The translations under genes were made by a program, and so were the position numbers. Shown in pieces: positions 1 through 6,441 of a DNA stretch of 6,570 bases. The stretch is taken from the NCBI GenBank assembly GCA_036278435.1, contig DASULA010000456.1:1-6570 (forward strand), written 5' to 3'. Position 1 is the stretch's first letter. Each line of letters begins with the position of its first letter. This DNA comes from DASULA01 sp036278435 (GTDB lineage: Bacteria > Actinomycetota > Actinomycetes > Mycobacteriales > DASULA01). Under the pieces are notes generated by a model. It saw only the letters and a program-made list of their open reading frames with translations. It ran no database searches and had not been told where the DNA came from.

Positions 1-1632
1 GATCGGCGAGACCAGACCGGAGCGCTACTGTCCGGTGTCTCGGTAAACCCCGCCGCCGCCCGCCACCTCGCCGGGGAGGTTCGCTGCTTCGCCAACACCC
101 CCGGCGGCGGCGCCATCATTCTCGGTGTCGATGACAAGACTTTGGCACCGCTGGGAACCCAACTCGACGCCGAATGGCTCCGGCAGCGCCTCAACGACCT
201 CACCGGAATCGCGCCGTCCATACAGGAGCGCGACATCAGAGGTGTCCGGGTACTGGTCCTGCTCATCAGCGAAAGCCCCGAGCCGGTGGAAGACCCCGAC
301 CAGCGACTGCGGTGGCGGGTGGGGGATCGGTGCAGCACGGTCGACCGAGCGGAATGGTGGAGCCATCGGGCCGAGCGGATCGGTGTCGACCCGATGGCGG
401 CGGCCACCCAGCGACAGCGATCGGACATCTCGCAGCGCACGCTGGCCGTTGCCCGCGACTATCTGCGCCAGGGCGAGGATCCGGAGGTGGCAGAGGCAGG
501 CGACATCCAACTCTTGACCAGGATCGGCGTCCTGCGGCCCAGCGGCGCCCTGAGTCAGGCCGGTGTGTTGGTTCTCTGCCCGTCGCCCCGGCCGTTGGTT
601 GAACTCTCCCGACTGGACGTCGCTGGTGGAGATGTCACCTTGCGTTACGTCCAACCCGCCGGCTCAAGCCTGCTGGAAGCCTTGCAGAACATCGAGGCCC
701 GACTCGACGCCATCAATGCGGTACGACCGCGAGGGCACGGCTTCGCGGAGAGTGGACAGCGGCTCCTCCCGCCGCGAGCGGTACGCGAGGCGGTCCTCAA
801 CGGCCTGACCCACCGGGACTGGTTCCAGGCGGAGCCGACCACCATCCGCTGGATCGAGGCCGACGACACCCTGGAGGTGACCAGTCCCGGCGGCTTCACC
901 GGTGGTGTCACCGCGGCCAACGCCCTGACCACCCGGCACTCCCGCTACCCGGCGCTCGCCGACCTCGTCCGCGCGCTCCGACTTGTCGACCGGCAGGGCG
1001 TCGGTGTGCCCCGCATGTACCAGACGATGCTGGCGGAGGGGCACCGGGCGCCACTCCTGGAAGACCTGCCGGGACCGCGGGTCCGCACCACCTTGGCCGG
1101 AAAGCCGCTGCTGCCCGTCCTGGCACGGTTGCTGGCCACGGTCGAACCCGCGCCGCGGCGCCGCGACGTTCGAGTCGCGGTCCTCCTGAACACGCTGCTG
1201 CGGACACCCTTCCTCACCCAGGCGCAGGCGGCAGGCGTGTTGCAGTCGAGCCGGGACGCAGCCGCCATCGCGCTCGCAGCCGTCGAGGAATGTCTGGTCA
1301 ACGCCGAGCCGCTGTTCGTCCACTTCCCGGGCGGTTGGCGACTCGGCTCGGCCATCGCTGAGCGAGCGACTGCCGGGGAGTACGGCTCCCTGCCCGCGAC
1401 CGGAGAACTGCTCTGGTACCGCGTCGGCGGGGTCAACACCGTCCGACGCGTCGCGGAGCAGTGGCTTGAGGTCCACCGGCGGGTCACCTCAGGTGATATC
1501 GCCAGCCTGACCGGCATGCGCCAGCCCAACGTGTCCAGGATCATGTCCGAGTTGGCCGGCGCCGGCGAGGTCGTGATTCGCGGTCCCGGCCGGGGGAGGG
1601 CAGCGCACTTCCTGCGCGCACCAGACGCCTGA
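1..1632 (+). CDS. AlbA_2 (Schlafen-type) / ATPase-like transcriptional regulator, 5'-partial
   Basis: The frame is open from the first base, so the gene starts upstream of the window; 543 residues are visible. A TTG at 142 is in frame but would cut through a conserved domain, so I do not take it as the start. Visible residues 29-45 read CFANTPGGGAIILGVDD, the signature of AlbA_2 / Schlafen DNA-binding domains, and residues about 103-118 (RWRVGD..STVDRAEWW) fit the end of that domain. Residues about 255-340 resemble the GHKL ATPase-like module of RecG-C-like regulators: REAVLNGLTHRDW (262-274, with the N-box Asn), TSPGGF (294-299) and DRQGVGVPRM (330-339). Two winged-helix-like stretches follow (about 385-450 and 490-541), the last with QPNVSRIMSELAGAGEV. 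Family knowledge suggests a cytoplasmic DNA-binding regulator; ATP hydrolysis, target and any role in defence are not shown. It converges on the small minus-strand gene, with 9 bp between stops. The domain call is fairly sure; the biological role is unknown. Confidence 0.85.
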   Translation, partial: DRRDQTGALLSGVSVNPAAARHLAGEVRCFANTPGGGAIILGVDDKTLAPLGTQLDAEWLRQRLNDLTGIAPSIQERDIRGVRVLVLLISESPEPVEDPDQRLRWRVGDRCSTVDRAEWWSHRAERIGVDPMAAATQRQRSDISQRTLAVARDYLRQGEDPEVAEAGDIQLLTRIGVLRPSGALSQAGVLVLCPSPRPLVELSRLDVAGGDVTLRYVQPAGSSLLEALQNIEARLDAINAVRPRGHGFAESGQRLLPPRAVREAVLNGLTHRDWFQAEPTTIRWIEADDTLEVTSPGGFTGGVTAANALTTRHSRYPALADLVRALRLVDRQGVGVPRMYQTMLAEGHRAPLLEDLPGPRVRTTLAGKPLLPVLARLLATVEPAPRRRDVRVAVLLNTLLRTPFLTQAQAAGVLQSSRDAAAIALAAVEECLVNAEPLFVHFPGGWRLGSAIAERATAGEYGSLPATGELLWYRVGGVNTVRRVAEQWLEVHRRVTSGDIASLTGMRQPNVSRIMSELAGAGEVVIRGPGRGRAAHFLRAPDA

Positions 1633-1641
1633 ACGTGATCC

Positions 1642-1829
1642 TCAGCCGAGGTCGCGGTGGCGCTCGGCGTGGGTGAAGGCCAGGAACTCCTCCAGCTCGG
1701 CGTCCGACTCGACGTGTCCGCGGCCAGGTCGTCCAGGGTGCGGATCGGTTGGGTCTCCTTCTCCGCCAGCAGTCCCTCGACCGACAGCCAGGGCCGGATC
1801 GGCGGATGGTCGGAGCAGCGCAGTCTCAC
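1642..1829 (-). pseudogene. Small acidic-tailed protein gene, partner of the XRE regulator, broken by a -1 frameshift
   Basis: The GTG at 1829-1827 overlaps the regulator's TGA in a GTGA junction, which suggests translational coupling; I see no separate ribosome binding site. The first 39 codons (MRLRCSDHPPIRPWLSVEG, ending LDDLAADT) read well. After ACG (1715-1713) this frame turns into Ser/Trp/Pro/Arg-rich sequence with no stop until 945. One frame over, from 1713, the sequence again looks like protein: VESD then ELEEFLAFTHAERHRD and LG, with TGA at 1644-1642. Adding one base near 1710-1714 (for example ACG-TTC-GAG in place of ACG-TCGAG) restores a 62-residue protein ending in an acidic helix. 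No slippery heptamer sits at the junction, so programmed frameshifting is unlikely. It is either a recent pseudogene or a sequencing error. I do not recognise a named family; short open frames behind TPR-type XRE regulators are common in actinomycetes, and a partner or target-protein role is only inference. Confidence 0.7.
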
Positions 1830-3085
1830 ACCGAGGGGCCGACCATGCCGATGCGCCGGGCCAGGCCGCGCAACTCGCCGGTGATGCTCTTGCGGTCGCG
1901 GCGCATCATCGCGTGCACGATCTCGTGTACCAGGGTCGAGTAGGCGACCTCCTCGGGCGACTCGCGCTCGGCCCGTTCCAGCACGTGTACGGCGGCCACG
2001 TCGTCCCGGCGTCCGGCGTATCCACGCGCCAGGTCGATGTACCCGCGGGCGCGTCGCTCGGCGCAGGGCAGGGTCGCCGGATCGAACCGTTCCGAGGCCG
2101 TGACGGCCTTGCCTGCCTGCCCGAGTTCCACCGGGATCGTGACCGTGTAGCTGGCGACGTTGCTGGCGCAGAACATCGTGTACGGGTGAACGTGCCCGTT
2201 GGGAAGGGCGCGCGTCGCCTGGTGGGAGTTGTCCCACAACCGCCATGCCCGTCCGTCGTCGCAGGCACGGGCCGCCGACAGGGCGGCACCGAGTTGTAGT
2301 GAGCCCCACAGCGAGAGGTAGTCCTCGGGTGGATCGCCCCGGTCGAGCACGGGCTGGAGCGATGCGGCGCCCGTCAACCCTGTTTCCAGCGCCTCCTCCG
2401 GACGGCCGAGGCCGTTGTACAGGCCGAGTAGCTGCCAACTACCCAACGCCATCAGCAGCGGGTTGTCGGCCTGGCGAGCGCATTCCACAAACCGTTCGGC
2501 CGCTATCACGGCTAGGTCGAAGGCGTTGACCTTCTGGCAGAAGTGTTTCGCCAGCAGGTATGTCGGACACAGCAGTGCGGCGGACTCCCGCTGTCCGGCA
2601 CGGTCGGCACCCTCACGCACCAGCAGGGCGTCGAGGATGAGGTTCGGCAGCGTCTCGCCCACCCTGGTGTACAGGTGCGGGGACGTGCGCCAGACCTCCC
2701 ACGCCCGTTCCACCCGCGCGCGCACACCCGCCATGGACGGCCGGTTGGCCTGATCCGCGGTCCGGTCCGTGCCGAACATCGGGTCGTACTGTGCGCCCAT
2801 CGCCGCGCGTACCGCCGGCAGAAGCGGATGGTCCCGCTGCACATCCAGCGCGAGTCCCACATCCACGGCCCCGGTCAGCTCGGCGAGATCCTTGATTCGG
2901 AGCACTCCGGCGATGGTGATCAGGTCGGACAGGCGCTCGACGTGCCGGACGCCCGCCTCGACTTTCTTCCACCAGGACAACGACTTCCCGCACAGACCGG
3001 CACACGCCTCCTGGGTCAGTCCGCGATACACCCGCCAGACGGCGATACGTTCACCCGTGGACATGTTCTCGTGCAGTCGAGGCAT
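1826..3085 (-). CDS. XRE-family helix-turn-helix regulator with TPR-like C-terminal region
   Basis: This is a 419-residue protein from the ATG at 3085. I chose this start over the GTG at 3115 because GGAGGT lies 7 nt upstream of it. Residues about 10-72 form an XRE/Cro-type HTH: GERIAVWRVYRGLTQEACAG, then the recognition region LCGKSLSWWKKVEAG, then helices ending LAELTG. Residues about 120-412 are helical and Ala/Leu/Arg-rich, with TPR-like spacing (for example GSWQLLGLYNGLGRPEEALE near 215-234 and ARGYAGRRDDVAAVHVLERA near 353-372). This is the architecture of many actinomycete regulators whose TPR part is thought to sense a peptide or protein partner; the ligand here is unknown. No membrane segment or signal peptide is visible. 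The stop overlaps the start of the small downstream gene, so the two are probably co-translated. A 109-bp gap separates it from ppc upstream, and a putative -10 element and inverted repeat lie in that gap, which points to its own promoter and possible autoregulation. The fold call is secure; the target genes are not known. Confidence 0.9.
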   Translation of the reverse strand: MPRLHENMSTGERIAVWRVYRGLTQEACAGLCGKSLSWWKKVEAGVRHVERLSDLITIAGVLRIKDLAELTGAVDVGLALDVQRDHPLLPAVRAAMGAQYDPMFGTDRTADQANRPSMAGVRARVERAWEVWRTSPHLYTRVGETLPNLILDALLVREGADRAGQRESAALLCPTYLLAKHFCQKVNAFDLAVIAAERFVECARQADNPLLMALGSWQLLGLYNGLGRPEEALETGLTGAASLQPVLDRGDPPEDYLSLWGSLQLGAALSAARACDDGRAWRLWDNSHQATRALPNGHVHPYTMFCASNVASYTVTIPVELGQAGKAVTASERFDPATLPCAERRARGYIDLARGYAGRRDDVAAVHVLERAERESPEEVAYSTLVHEIVHAMMRRDRKSITGELRGLARRIGMVGPSV

Positions 3086-3092
3086 GGCGACC

Positions 3093-3098
3093 ACCTCC
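3093..3098 (-). promoter_or_regulatory. Ribosome binding site of the XRE regulator
   Basis: On the minus strand GGAGGT is followed by 7 nt and then the ATG at 3085. It is a near-perfect Shine-Dalgarno sequence and decides the start against the in-frame GTG at 3115, which would place this site inside the coding region. Confidence 0.8.
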
Positions 3099-3117
3099 CG
3101 AGACGAATTCACCACCG

Positions 3118-3135
3118 ACGCTACCTTGGGTAACG
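3118..3135 (-). promoter_or_regulatory. Candidate -10 element and overlapping inverted repeat upstream of the XRE regulator
   Basis: On the minus strand TAGCGT (3123-3118) fits the actinobacterial TAGNNT -10 form. Transcription would start near 3111, giving a leader of about 26 nt that contains the ribosome binding site. No good -35 hexamer is visible; the best placed one, CTGTAC at 3145-3140, is poor. The -10 overlaps an inverted repeat, CGCTACC-TTG-GGTAACG on the plus strand (3119-3135), with six of seven arm positions matching. A dyad over a -10 upstream of an HTH gene is the usual place for an autoregulatory operator, but this is inferred from geometry only. Confidence 0.35.
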
Positions 3136-3153
3136 CGCCGTACAGCGGTCCGT

Positions 3154-3179
3154 GACGCGCGCCCGGAGCGACGCGCGCC
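3154..3179. repeat. Two direct copies of GACGCGCGCC between ppc and the regulator
   Basis: GACGCGCGCC occurs at 3154-3163 and again at 3170-3179, 16 nt apart, just beyond the ppc stop codon. Because the GCGCGC core is self-complementary, the copies can also form a 6-bp stem with a 10-nt loop. No U-rich tail follows on the minus strand, so a role as the ppc terminator is possible but weakly supported. Alternating GC runs also arise by chance in DNA of this composition. Confidence 0.4.
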
Positions 3180-3194
3180 GGTGATCGAATCGGG

Positions 3195-6101
3195 TCAGCC
3201 GGTGTTGCGTAGGCCGGCGGCTATGCCGTTGACGCTGAGCAGCAGGGCTCGGCGGAGCAGTGGGTCGACCGGTTCCGGGCCGGCCGCGCGGACCCGGGCC
3301 AGCAGTGCCACCTGGAGGTAGGAGATCGGGTCCAGGTAGGCGTCGCGTACCTCGAAGGTGCGCTTGAGTACCGGTTGGGCGGCCAGCAGTTCGGGTTCCC
3401 CGGTGATCGCCAGCACCTCGGCCACGGTGCGTTCGTGCTCGGCCCGGATCACCTCGAACAGCCGGTGCAGCCGCGGGTCCACAAGCGACTCGACGTAGTG
3501 CGCGGCGATGCCCAGGTCGGTCTTGGCCAGCGTCATCTCCACGTTGGAGACGAAGGTGCGGAAGAACGACCACGGTTCGATCCGGTCGGACCCGGCCCCG
3601 GCACCGTGGTACATCTGGGTGAGCACCGCGCCGAGGCCGGCCCGGCGGGCCGCGGCCAGCCCGGAGCCGACCCCGAACCAGCCCGGCACGATCTGCCGGG
3701 TCTGGGTCCAGCCGAACACCCACGGGATGGCGCGCAGGCCGTCCAGCCCGGCGCCGCTGTCCGGCCGGCGGGACGGCCGGGACCCGATGTGCAGGTCGGC
3801 GAGCTGTTCGACCGGGGTCGACTGGAGGAAGTACCCGGGCAGCTCGGGGTCGTCGACCAGGCTCCGGTAGGCCGTCTGGGCGGCGGCCGAGACGGTGTCC
3901 ATGGTGGCGTCCCACCGGTCCAGCACACCGGCGGGCTGGCGCGGGGTGCGGTGCAGCACCGAGGCCCGCAGCACCGCGGCCACGGTCAGTTCCAGGTTGT
4001 CGCGGGCCAGCGCGGGCAGCGAGTACTTGTCCGAGATCACCTCGCCCTGCTCGGTCACCTTGATCTGCCCGTCCAGGGTGCCCCACGGCTGGGCCAGGAT
4101 CGCCTCGTGCGCCGGGCCGCCGCCGCGGCCGACCGTGCCGCCGCGCCCGTGGAACAGCCGCAACGTCACCCCGTGCCGCCCGGCGGTGTCCCGCAGCCGG
4201 CGCTGAGCCTTGTGGATCTCCCACTGGGAGGTGGTGATGCCGGCCTCCTTGTTGGAGTCGGAGTAGCCGAGCATGACCTCCTGGATGTCCCCGCGCAGCC
4301 GGACCATACGCCGGTAGCCGGCGTCGCCGAGCAGGTCGTCGAGCACGTCGCCGCTGTGCCGCAGCTCCTCGACGGTTTCCAGCAGCGGCACGAACCCGAT
4401 CCGGGCCGTCCCGCTGTGGATGTCCACCAGCCCGGCTTCGCGGGCCAGCACCGTCGCGGCCAGCACGTCGTCGGCGCCGCGGGTCATCGACACGATGTAG
4501 CTCTCGATCACCTCGGGTCCGTAGGTGTCCAGCGCGTCCCGCGCCGCGGCAAACACCGCGAAGGTGCGCGTTCCGGCCGGGTCCAGGTCCGGGTCCCGCC
4601 CGGCCAGCGGGCGGCGGTTGGACAGCTCGGCGGACAGCACCGCACGGCGCCCGGCCCGGTCGAGTTCGCGGTACGGGCGGTCCAGCTCGGCCAGCCGGTC
4701 CAGCAACTGGCCTACCACCCGGTGGTGCGCGTCGGCGTGCTCGCGCACGTCCATGGTGGCCAGGTGCAGGCCGCAGGCGGCCACGGTCCGCTCGATTCGG
4801 GCCATCAGTCCGTCCGCGACCAGCTCACCGCGGTGCGTGGCCAGCGACTCGGAGATCACCCGCAGGTCGGCCAGCAGTTCGGCGGTGCCCAGGTAGTCGC
4901 GGCCGGGCTGGTGCGGGCCGCCGCGGGCCAGCCGGGTGCGGGTGTTGACCAGCCGGGCCCGCACGCAGCTCGCCTTGAGCCGGTACGGCTCCTCGGCGTT
5001 CAGCCGCAGGATCCGCGGGTCCAGGTCGGGCAGCGCGGCCAGGTCGGCGCGCAGGCTGGCCCGCAGCTCGTCGGACACCTCCACCACCCGCGATGAGCTG
5101 GACAGGTCGGCGATGAGCACGTCGGTCGCGCCGAGCAGCACACCGATCGCGTGCAGGTGGCCGACCAGCAGCACCTCCGCGGTCACCTCGGGGGTTACGT
5201 TCGGGTTGCCGTCGCGGTCGCCACCGATCCAGGTGCCGAACGTCAGTGGCCGGGTCCGCGGGTCCATCCGGACGCCGTACCGGTCGGTCTCGGTGGCCAG
5301 GTCGTCGAGCAGGTCTGGCACGGTGTGGGTGAACATCTCGTCCAGGTAGTAGGTGGCGTTGCGTGCCTCGTCGACCGGTTCGGGCTGGTCCAATCGCAAC
5401 TCGTCGGTCTGCCAGATCAGGTCGATGACTTCGGCGAGCCGGCGGTCCTGCCGGCGGCGGGCCGTGCTGTCCGGCCGGGTGGCGGTGGAGAGCAGGTCGC
5501 CGACCGCCCGCAGTTTGCCCAGGATCGACCGGCGGCTCGCCTCGGTGGGGTGGGCGGTGAACACCGGCCGCACGGCCAGCGCCGCGACCGCCTCGGCCAG
5601 CGCCTCGGACCCGGCCTCGGTGGCCACCGCGGCCACCGCGTGCGCCAGCCATCCGGGTTCGGCCGGGCCGGGCAGGCCACGGACCCGGTGTACCTGCTCG
5701 GCCATGTTGGCCAGGTGGAAGTACGCGGAGAACGCCCGGACCAGGTGGATCGCCACCGGCAGCGGGGCGTCGGCCAGCAGTTGCCGCAATGACGCCAGCG
5801 CGGCCGACCGGTCCGCACCGTCCACTGTGTCCACTGGATTCGTCCTGCCGGGAGTGTGGGCCTTGGACGCTTTGGTCAGCGCCCGGACCCGTTCGACCAG
5901 GTCGAGCAACCCGGGGCCCTGTTGGCGCACCAGCGACTCGCCCAGCAGGGCGCCGACCCGGCGCACGTCCGCACGTAGCGCCGCGTCGTCGTCGGGTCGC
6001 GGCGCGCTGTGGGCAGGGCGTCCGGTACCGTCCGGGCCGGGCGTACCCGGCGTCTCGGGCGCGGGCCGATCGGGCTGATCACCGGTGCGATGCATGCTCA
6101 C
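3195..6101 (-). CDS. ppc: Phosphoenolpyruvate carboxylase
   Basis: Catalyses PEP + bicarbonate to oxaloacetate + phosphate, the anaplerotic supply of the TCA cycle in the cytoplasm; the family is usually tetrameric and Mg-dependent. From the GTG at 6101 the product is 968 residues, a little longer than E. coli (883) or Corynebacterium (about 919). Visible motifs in this numbering: VFTAHPTEASRRS with catalytic His184; IGGDRDGNPN (292-301); GYSDSNKEAG (612-621) with Lys618; the glycine-rich catalytic loop FHGRGGTVGRGGGP (650-663) with Arg653 and Arg659; and IPWVFGWTQTRQ near 792-803. Residues matching the E. coli aspartate-inhibitor site appear kept (Lys860 in LAKTD, Arg919 in EVRDAYLDP, Asn966 in the C-terminal RNTG), suggesting feedback inhibition by aspartate. 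The extra length is mainly a Pro/Gly/Asp-rich, probably disordered N-terminus of about 35 residues. Other possible starts are the GTG at 6122 and the ATG at 6095; 6101 is best spaced from GGGAAG. It is probably monocistronic. Confidence 0.98.
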   Translation of the reverse strand: MSMHRTGDQPDRPAPETPGTPGPDGTGRPAHSAPRPDDDAALRADVRRVGALLGESLVRQQGPGLLDLVERVRALTKASKAHTPGRTNPVDTVDGADRSAALASLRQLLADAPLPVAIHLVRAFSAYFHLANMAEQVHRVRGLPGPAEPGWLAHAVAAVATEAGSEALAEAVAALAVRPVFTAHPTEASRRSILGKLRAVGDLLSTATRPDSTARRRQDRRLAEVIDLIWQTDELRLDQPEPVDEARNATYYLDEMFTHTVPDLLDDLATETDRYGVRMDPRTRPLTFGTWIGGDRDGNPNVTPEVTAEVLLVGHLHAIGVLLGATDVLIADLSSSSRVVEVSDELRASLRADLAALPDLDPRILRLNAEEPYRLKASCVRARLVNTRTRLARGGPHQPGRDYLGTAELLADLRVISESLATHRGELVADGLMARIERTVAACGLHLATMDVREHADAHHRVVGQLLDRLAELDRPYRELDRAGRRAVLSAELSNRRPLAGRDPDLDPAGTRTFAVFAAARDALDTYGPEVIESYIVSMTRGADDVLAATVLAREAGLVDIHSGTARIGFVPLLETVEELRHSGDVLDDLLGDAGYRRMVRLRGDIQEVMLGYSDSNKEAGITTSQWEIHKAQRRLRDTAGRHGVTLRLFHGRGGTVGRGGGPAHEAILAQPWGTLDGQIKVTEQGEVISDKYSLPALARDNLELTVAAVLRASVLHRTPRQPAGVLDRWDATMDTVSAAAQTAYRSLVDDPELPGYFLQSTPVEQLADLHIGSRPSRRPDSGAGLDGLRAIPWVFGWTQTRQIVPGWFGVGSGLAAARRAGLGAVLTQMYHGAGAGSDRIEPWSFFRTFVSNVEMTLAKTDLGIAAHYVESLVDPRLHRLFEVIRAEHERTVAEVLAITGEPELLAAQPVLKRTFEVRDAYLDPISYLQVALLARVRAAGPEPVDPLLRRALLLSVNGIAAGLRNTG

Positions 6102-6128
6102 GCCGCTATCTTCCCGCAGCACCGGTGC
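6080..6128. repeat. Two copies of CACCGGTGC flanking the ppc start
   Basis: CACCGGTGC occurs at 6080-6088, inside the first ppc codons, and at 6120-6128, just upstream of the ribosome binding site. Each contains the palindrome CACCGGTG; the upstream copy extends to a perfect 10-bp palindrome, GCACCGGTGC (6119-6128). The copies are 40 bp apart, close to four helical turns. They could be a paired operator over the ppc translation start, but the same 8-mer also occurs at 897-904 inside the Schlafen-type gene, so chance is not excluded. Confidence 0.35.
6110..6115 (-). promoter_or_regulatory. Probable ribosome binding site of ppc
   Basis: GGGAAG on the minus strand lies 8 nt from the GTG at 6101 and 14 nt from the ATG at 6095. 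The spacing favours the GTG start. The longer frame from the GTG at 6122 would have this site inside its coding region. Confidence 0.5.
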
Positions 6129-6199
6129 CGAACCTCGCCCGCGGCCAGGACTGGTCGGGTCGCTACCGCTCTTCGGCCTAGCGATTATTCATCCCGATG

Positions 6200-6223
6200 C
6201 ACGTATCTGATAGCTAGAACGTG
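6200..6223. repeat. Imperfect inverted repeat over the candidate ppc -10
   Basis: CACGTATCT and AGAACGTG face each other, with outer arms CACGT (6200-6204) and ACGTG (6219-6223) pairing perfectly and TCT/AGA pairing further in after one unpaired base. It covers the candidate -10 of ppc, where a repressor would block initiation. No regulator can be named from the sequence. Confidence 0.35.
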
Positions 6224-6240
6224 CCATTTTTGGCTTTGAA
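6211..6240 (-). promoter_or_regulatory. ppc: Candidate ppc promoter
   Basis: Within the only AT-rich stretch of the window, the minus strand has TTCAAA (6240-6235), an 18-nt spacer and TAGCTA (6216-6211). These loosely match a housekeeping -35/-10 pair. Transcription would start near 6204, leaving a leader of about 100 nt before the GTG at 6101. The sharp drop in GC supports a promoter here; the exact hexamers are uncertain, and AATAAT at 6189-6184 is another possible -10. Confidence 0.35.
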
Positions 6241-6248
6241 ACCGTTTC
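6238..6248. repeat. Short palindrome GAAACCGTTTC at the ppc -35 region
   Basis: GAAAC (6238-6242) and GTTTC (6244-6248) are perfect 5-bp arms around one C, overlapping the candidate ppc -35. The GAAA/TTTC half-sites resemble LacI-family operators, but those normally have an even length with a central CG, so the resemblance is partial. Confidence 0.3.
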
Positions 6249-6297
6249 CGCGCACACCATTCGGTCGGAGTAGCTCTCTTTCCGTGACAGGTGTGAC

Positions 6298-6303
6298 TAG
6301 TGT
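6298..6303 (+). promoter_or_regulatory. Possible plus-strand -10 element
   Basis: TAGTGT fits the TAGNNT -10 form and would start a plus-strand transcript near 6310, right where the first stem of the hairpin-rich block begins (6311). No acceptable -35 lies 16-19 nt upstream (the sequence there is a CT-rich run), so this is weak. Confidence 0.2.
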
Positions 6304-6310
6304 CGGGACG

Positions 6311-6372
6311 CGCCGAGGCAAGCCGGGTGTGGGGGGGTTTGCCAGATCACGTGGGGCACCCGAACCTCGGCG
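6311..6372 (+). repeat. Nested inverted repeat (two-part hairpin) with a G7 run in its loop
   Basis: CGCCGAGG (6311-6318) pairs perfectly with CCTCGGCG (6365-6372). Inside it, after a small asymmetric internal loop (CAAGC against AA), CGGGTG (6324-6329) pairs with CACCCG (6357-6362). The 27-nt terminal loop holds seven G on the plus strand (6331-6337), read as seven C on the minus strand. Together that is 14 bp in a coaxial arrangement, the strongest foldable element of the region. GCTTTT follows on the plus strand, too few T for a confident terminator. Confidence 0.5.
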
Positions 6373-6384
6373 GCTTTTGGGGGG

Positions 6385-6408
6385 AGTCCGGCCCGTACCG
6401 GCTGGACT
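6385..6408 (+). repeat. Hairpin with 9-bp stem
   Basis: AGTCCGGCC (6385-6393) pairs with GGCTGGACT (6400-6408) around the loop CGTACC. The single non-Watson-Crick position is G-U in plus-strand RNA but A-C in minus-strand RNA, so the fold favours a plus-strand transcript slightly. It lies directly after the G6 run at 6379-6384. Confidence 0.5.
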
Positions 6409-6441
6409 GGCATTCCTGGGGGGAAGGTAAATGGGGGGGTA

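Noticed and set aside
1620..1655. Bidirectional terminator between the convergent stops
   Set aside because: Only a 4-bp CTGA/TCAG stem with a 9-nt loop is present, without a GC-rich stem or T run.
1708..1720. Programmed -1 frameshift to join the two halves of the small gene
   Set aside because: The junction GGACACGTCGAG has no slippery heptamer, and I see no evident downstream pseudoknot.
1913..1927. HEIVH (HExxH zinc-protease motif) at residues 387-391 of the XRE regulator
   Set aside because: It sits in a C-terminal helix of the TPR-like region with no protease domain around it and no downstream zinc-ligand pattern I can support; a five-residue motif like this arises by chance.
945..2438. 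Long minus-strand open frame of 497 codons
   Set aside because: It runs across the regulator, the small gene and the antisense of the Schlafen-type gene, and is Arg/Pro/Ser-rich as expected of a GC-rich shadow frame. Only its 1829-1713 part (the small gene's first half) looks real.
3375..5096. Plus-strand open frame of 573 codons opposite ppc
   Set aside because: It is Gly/Gln/Val/His-rich with no recognisable domain and lies exactly antisense to highly conserved ppc motifs; a typical shadow of a GC-rich gene.
6324..6439. Minus-strand C runs suggesting the actinobacterial 6C RNA
   Set aside because: 6C RNAs have two compact hairpins with the C run in a short loop. Here only one C run is in a loop, that loop is 27 nt long, and no terminator follows.
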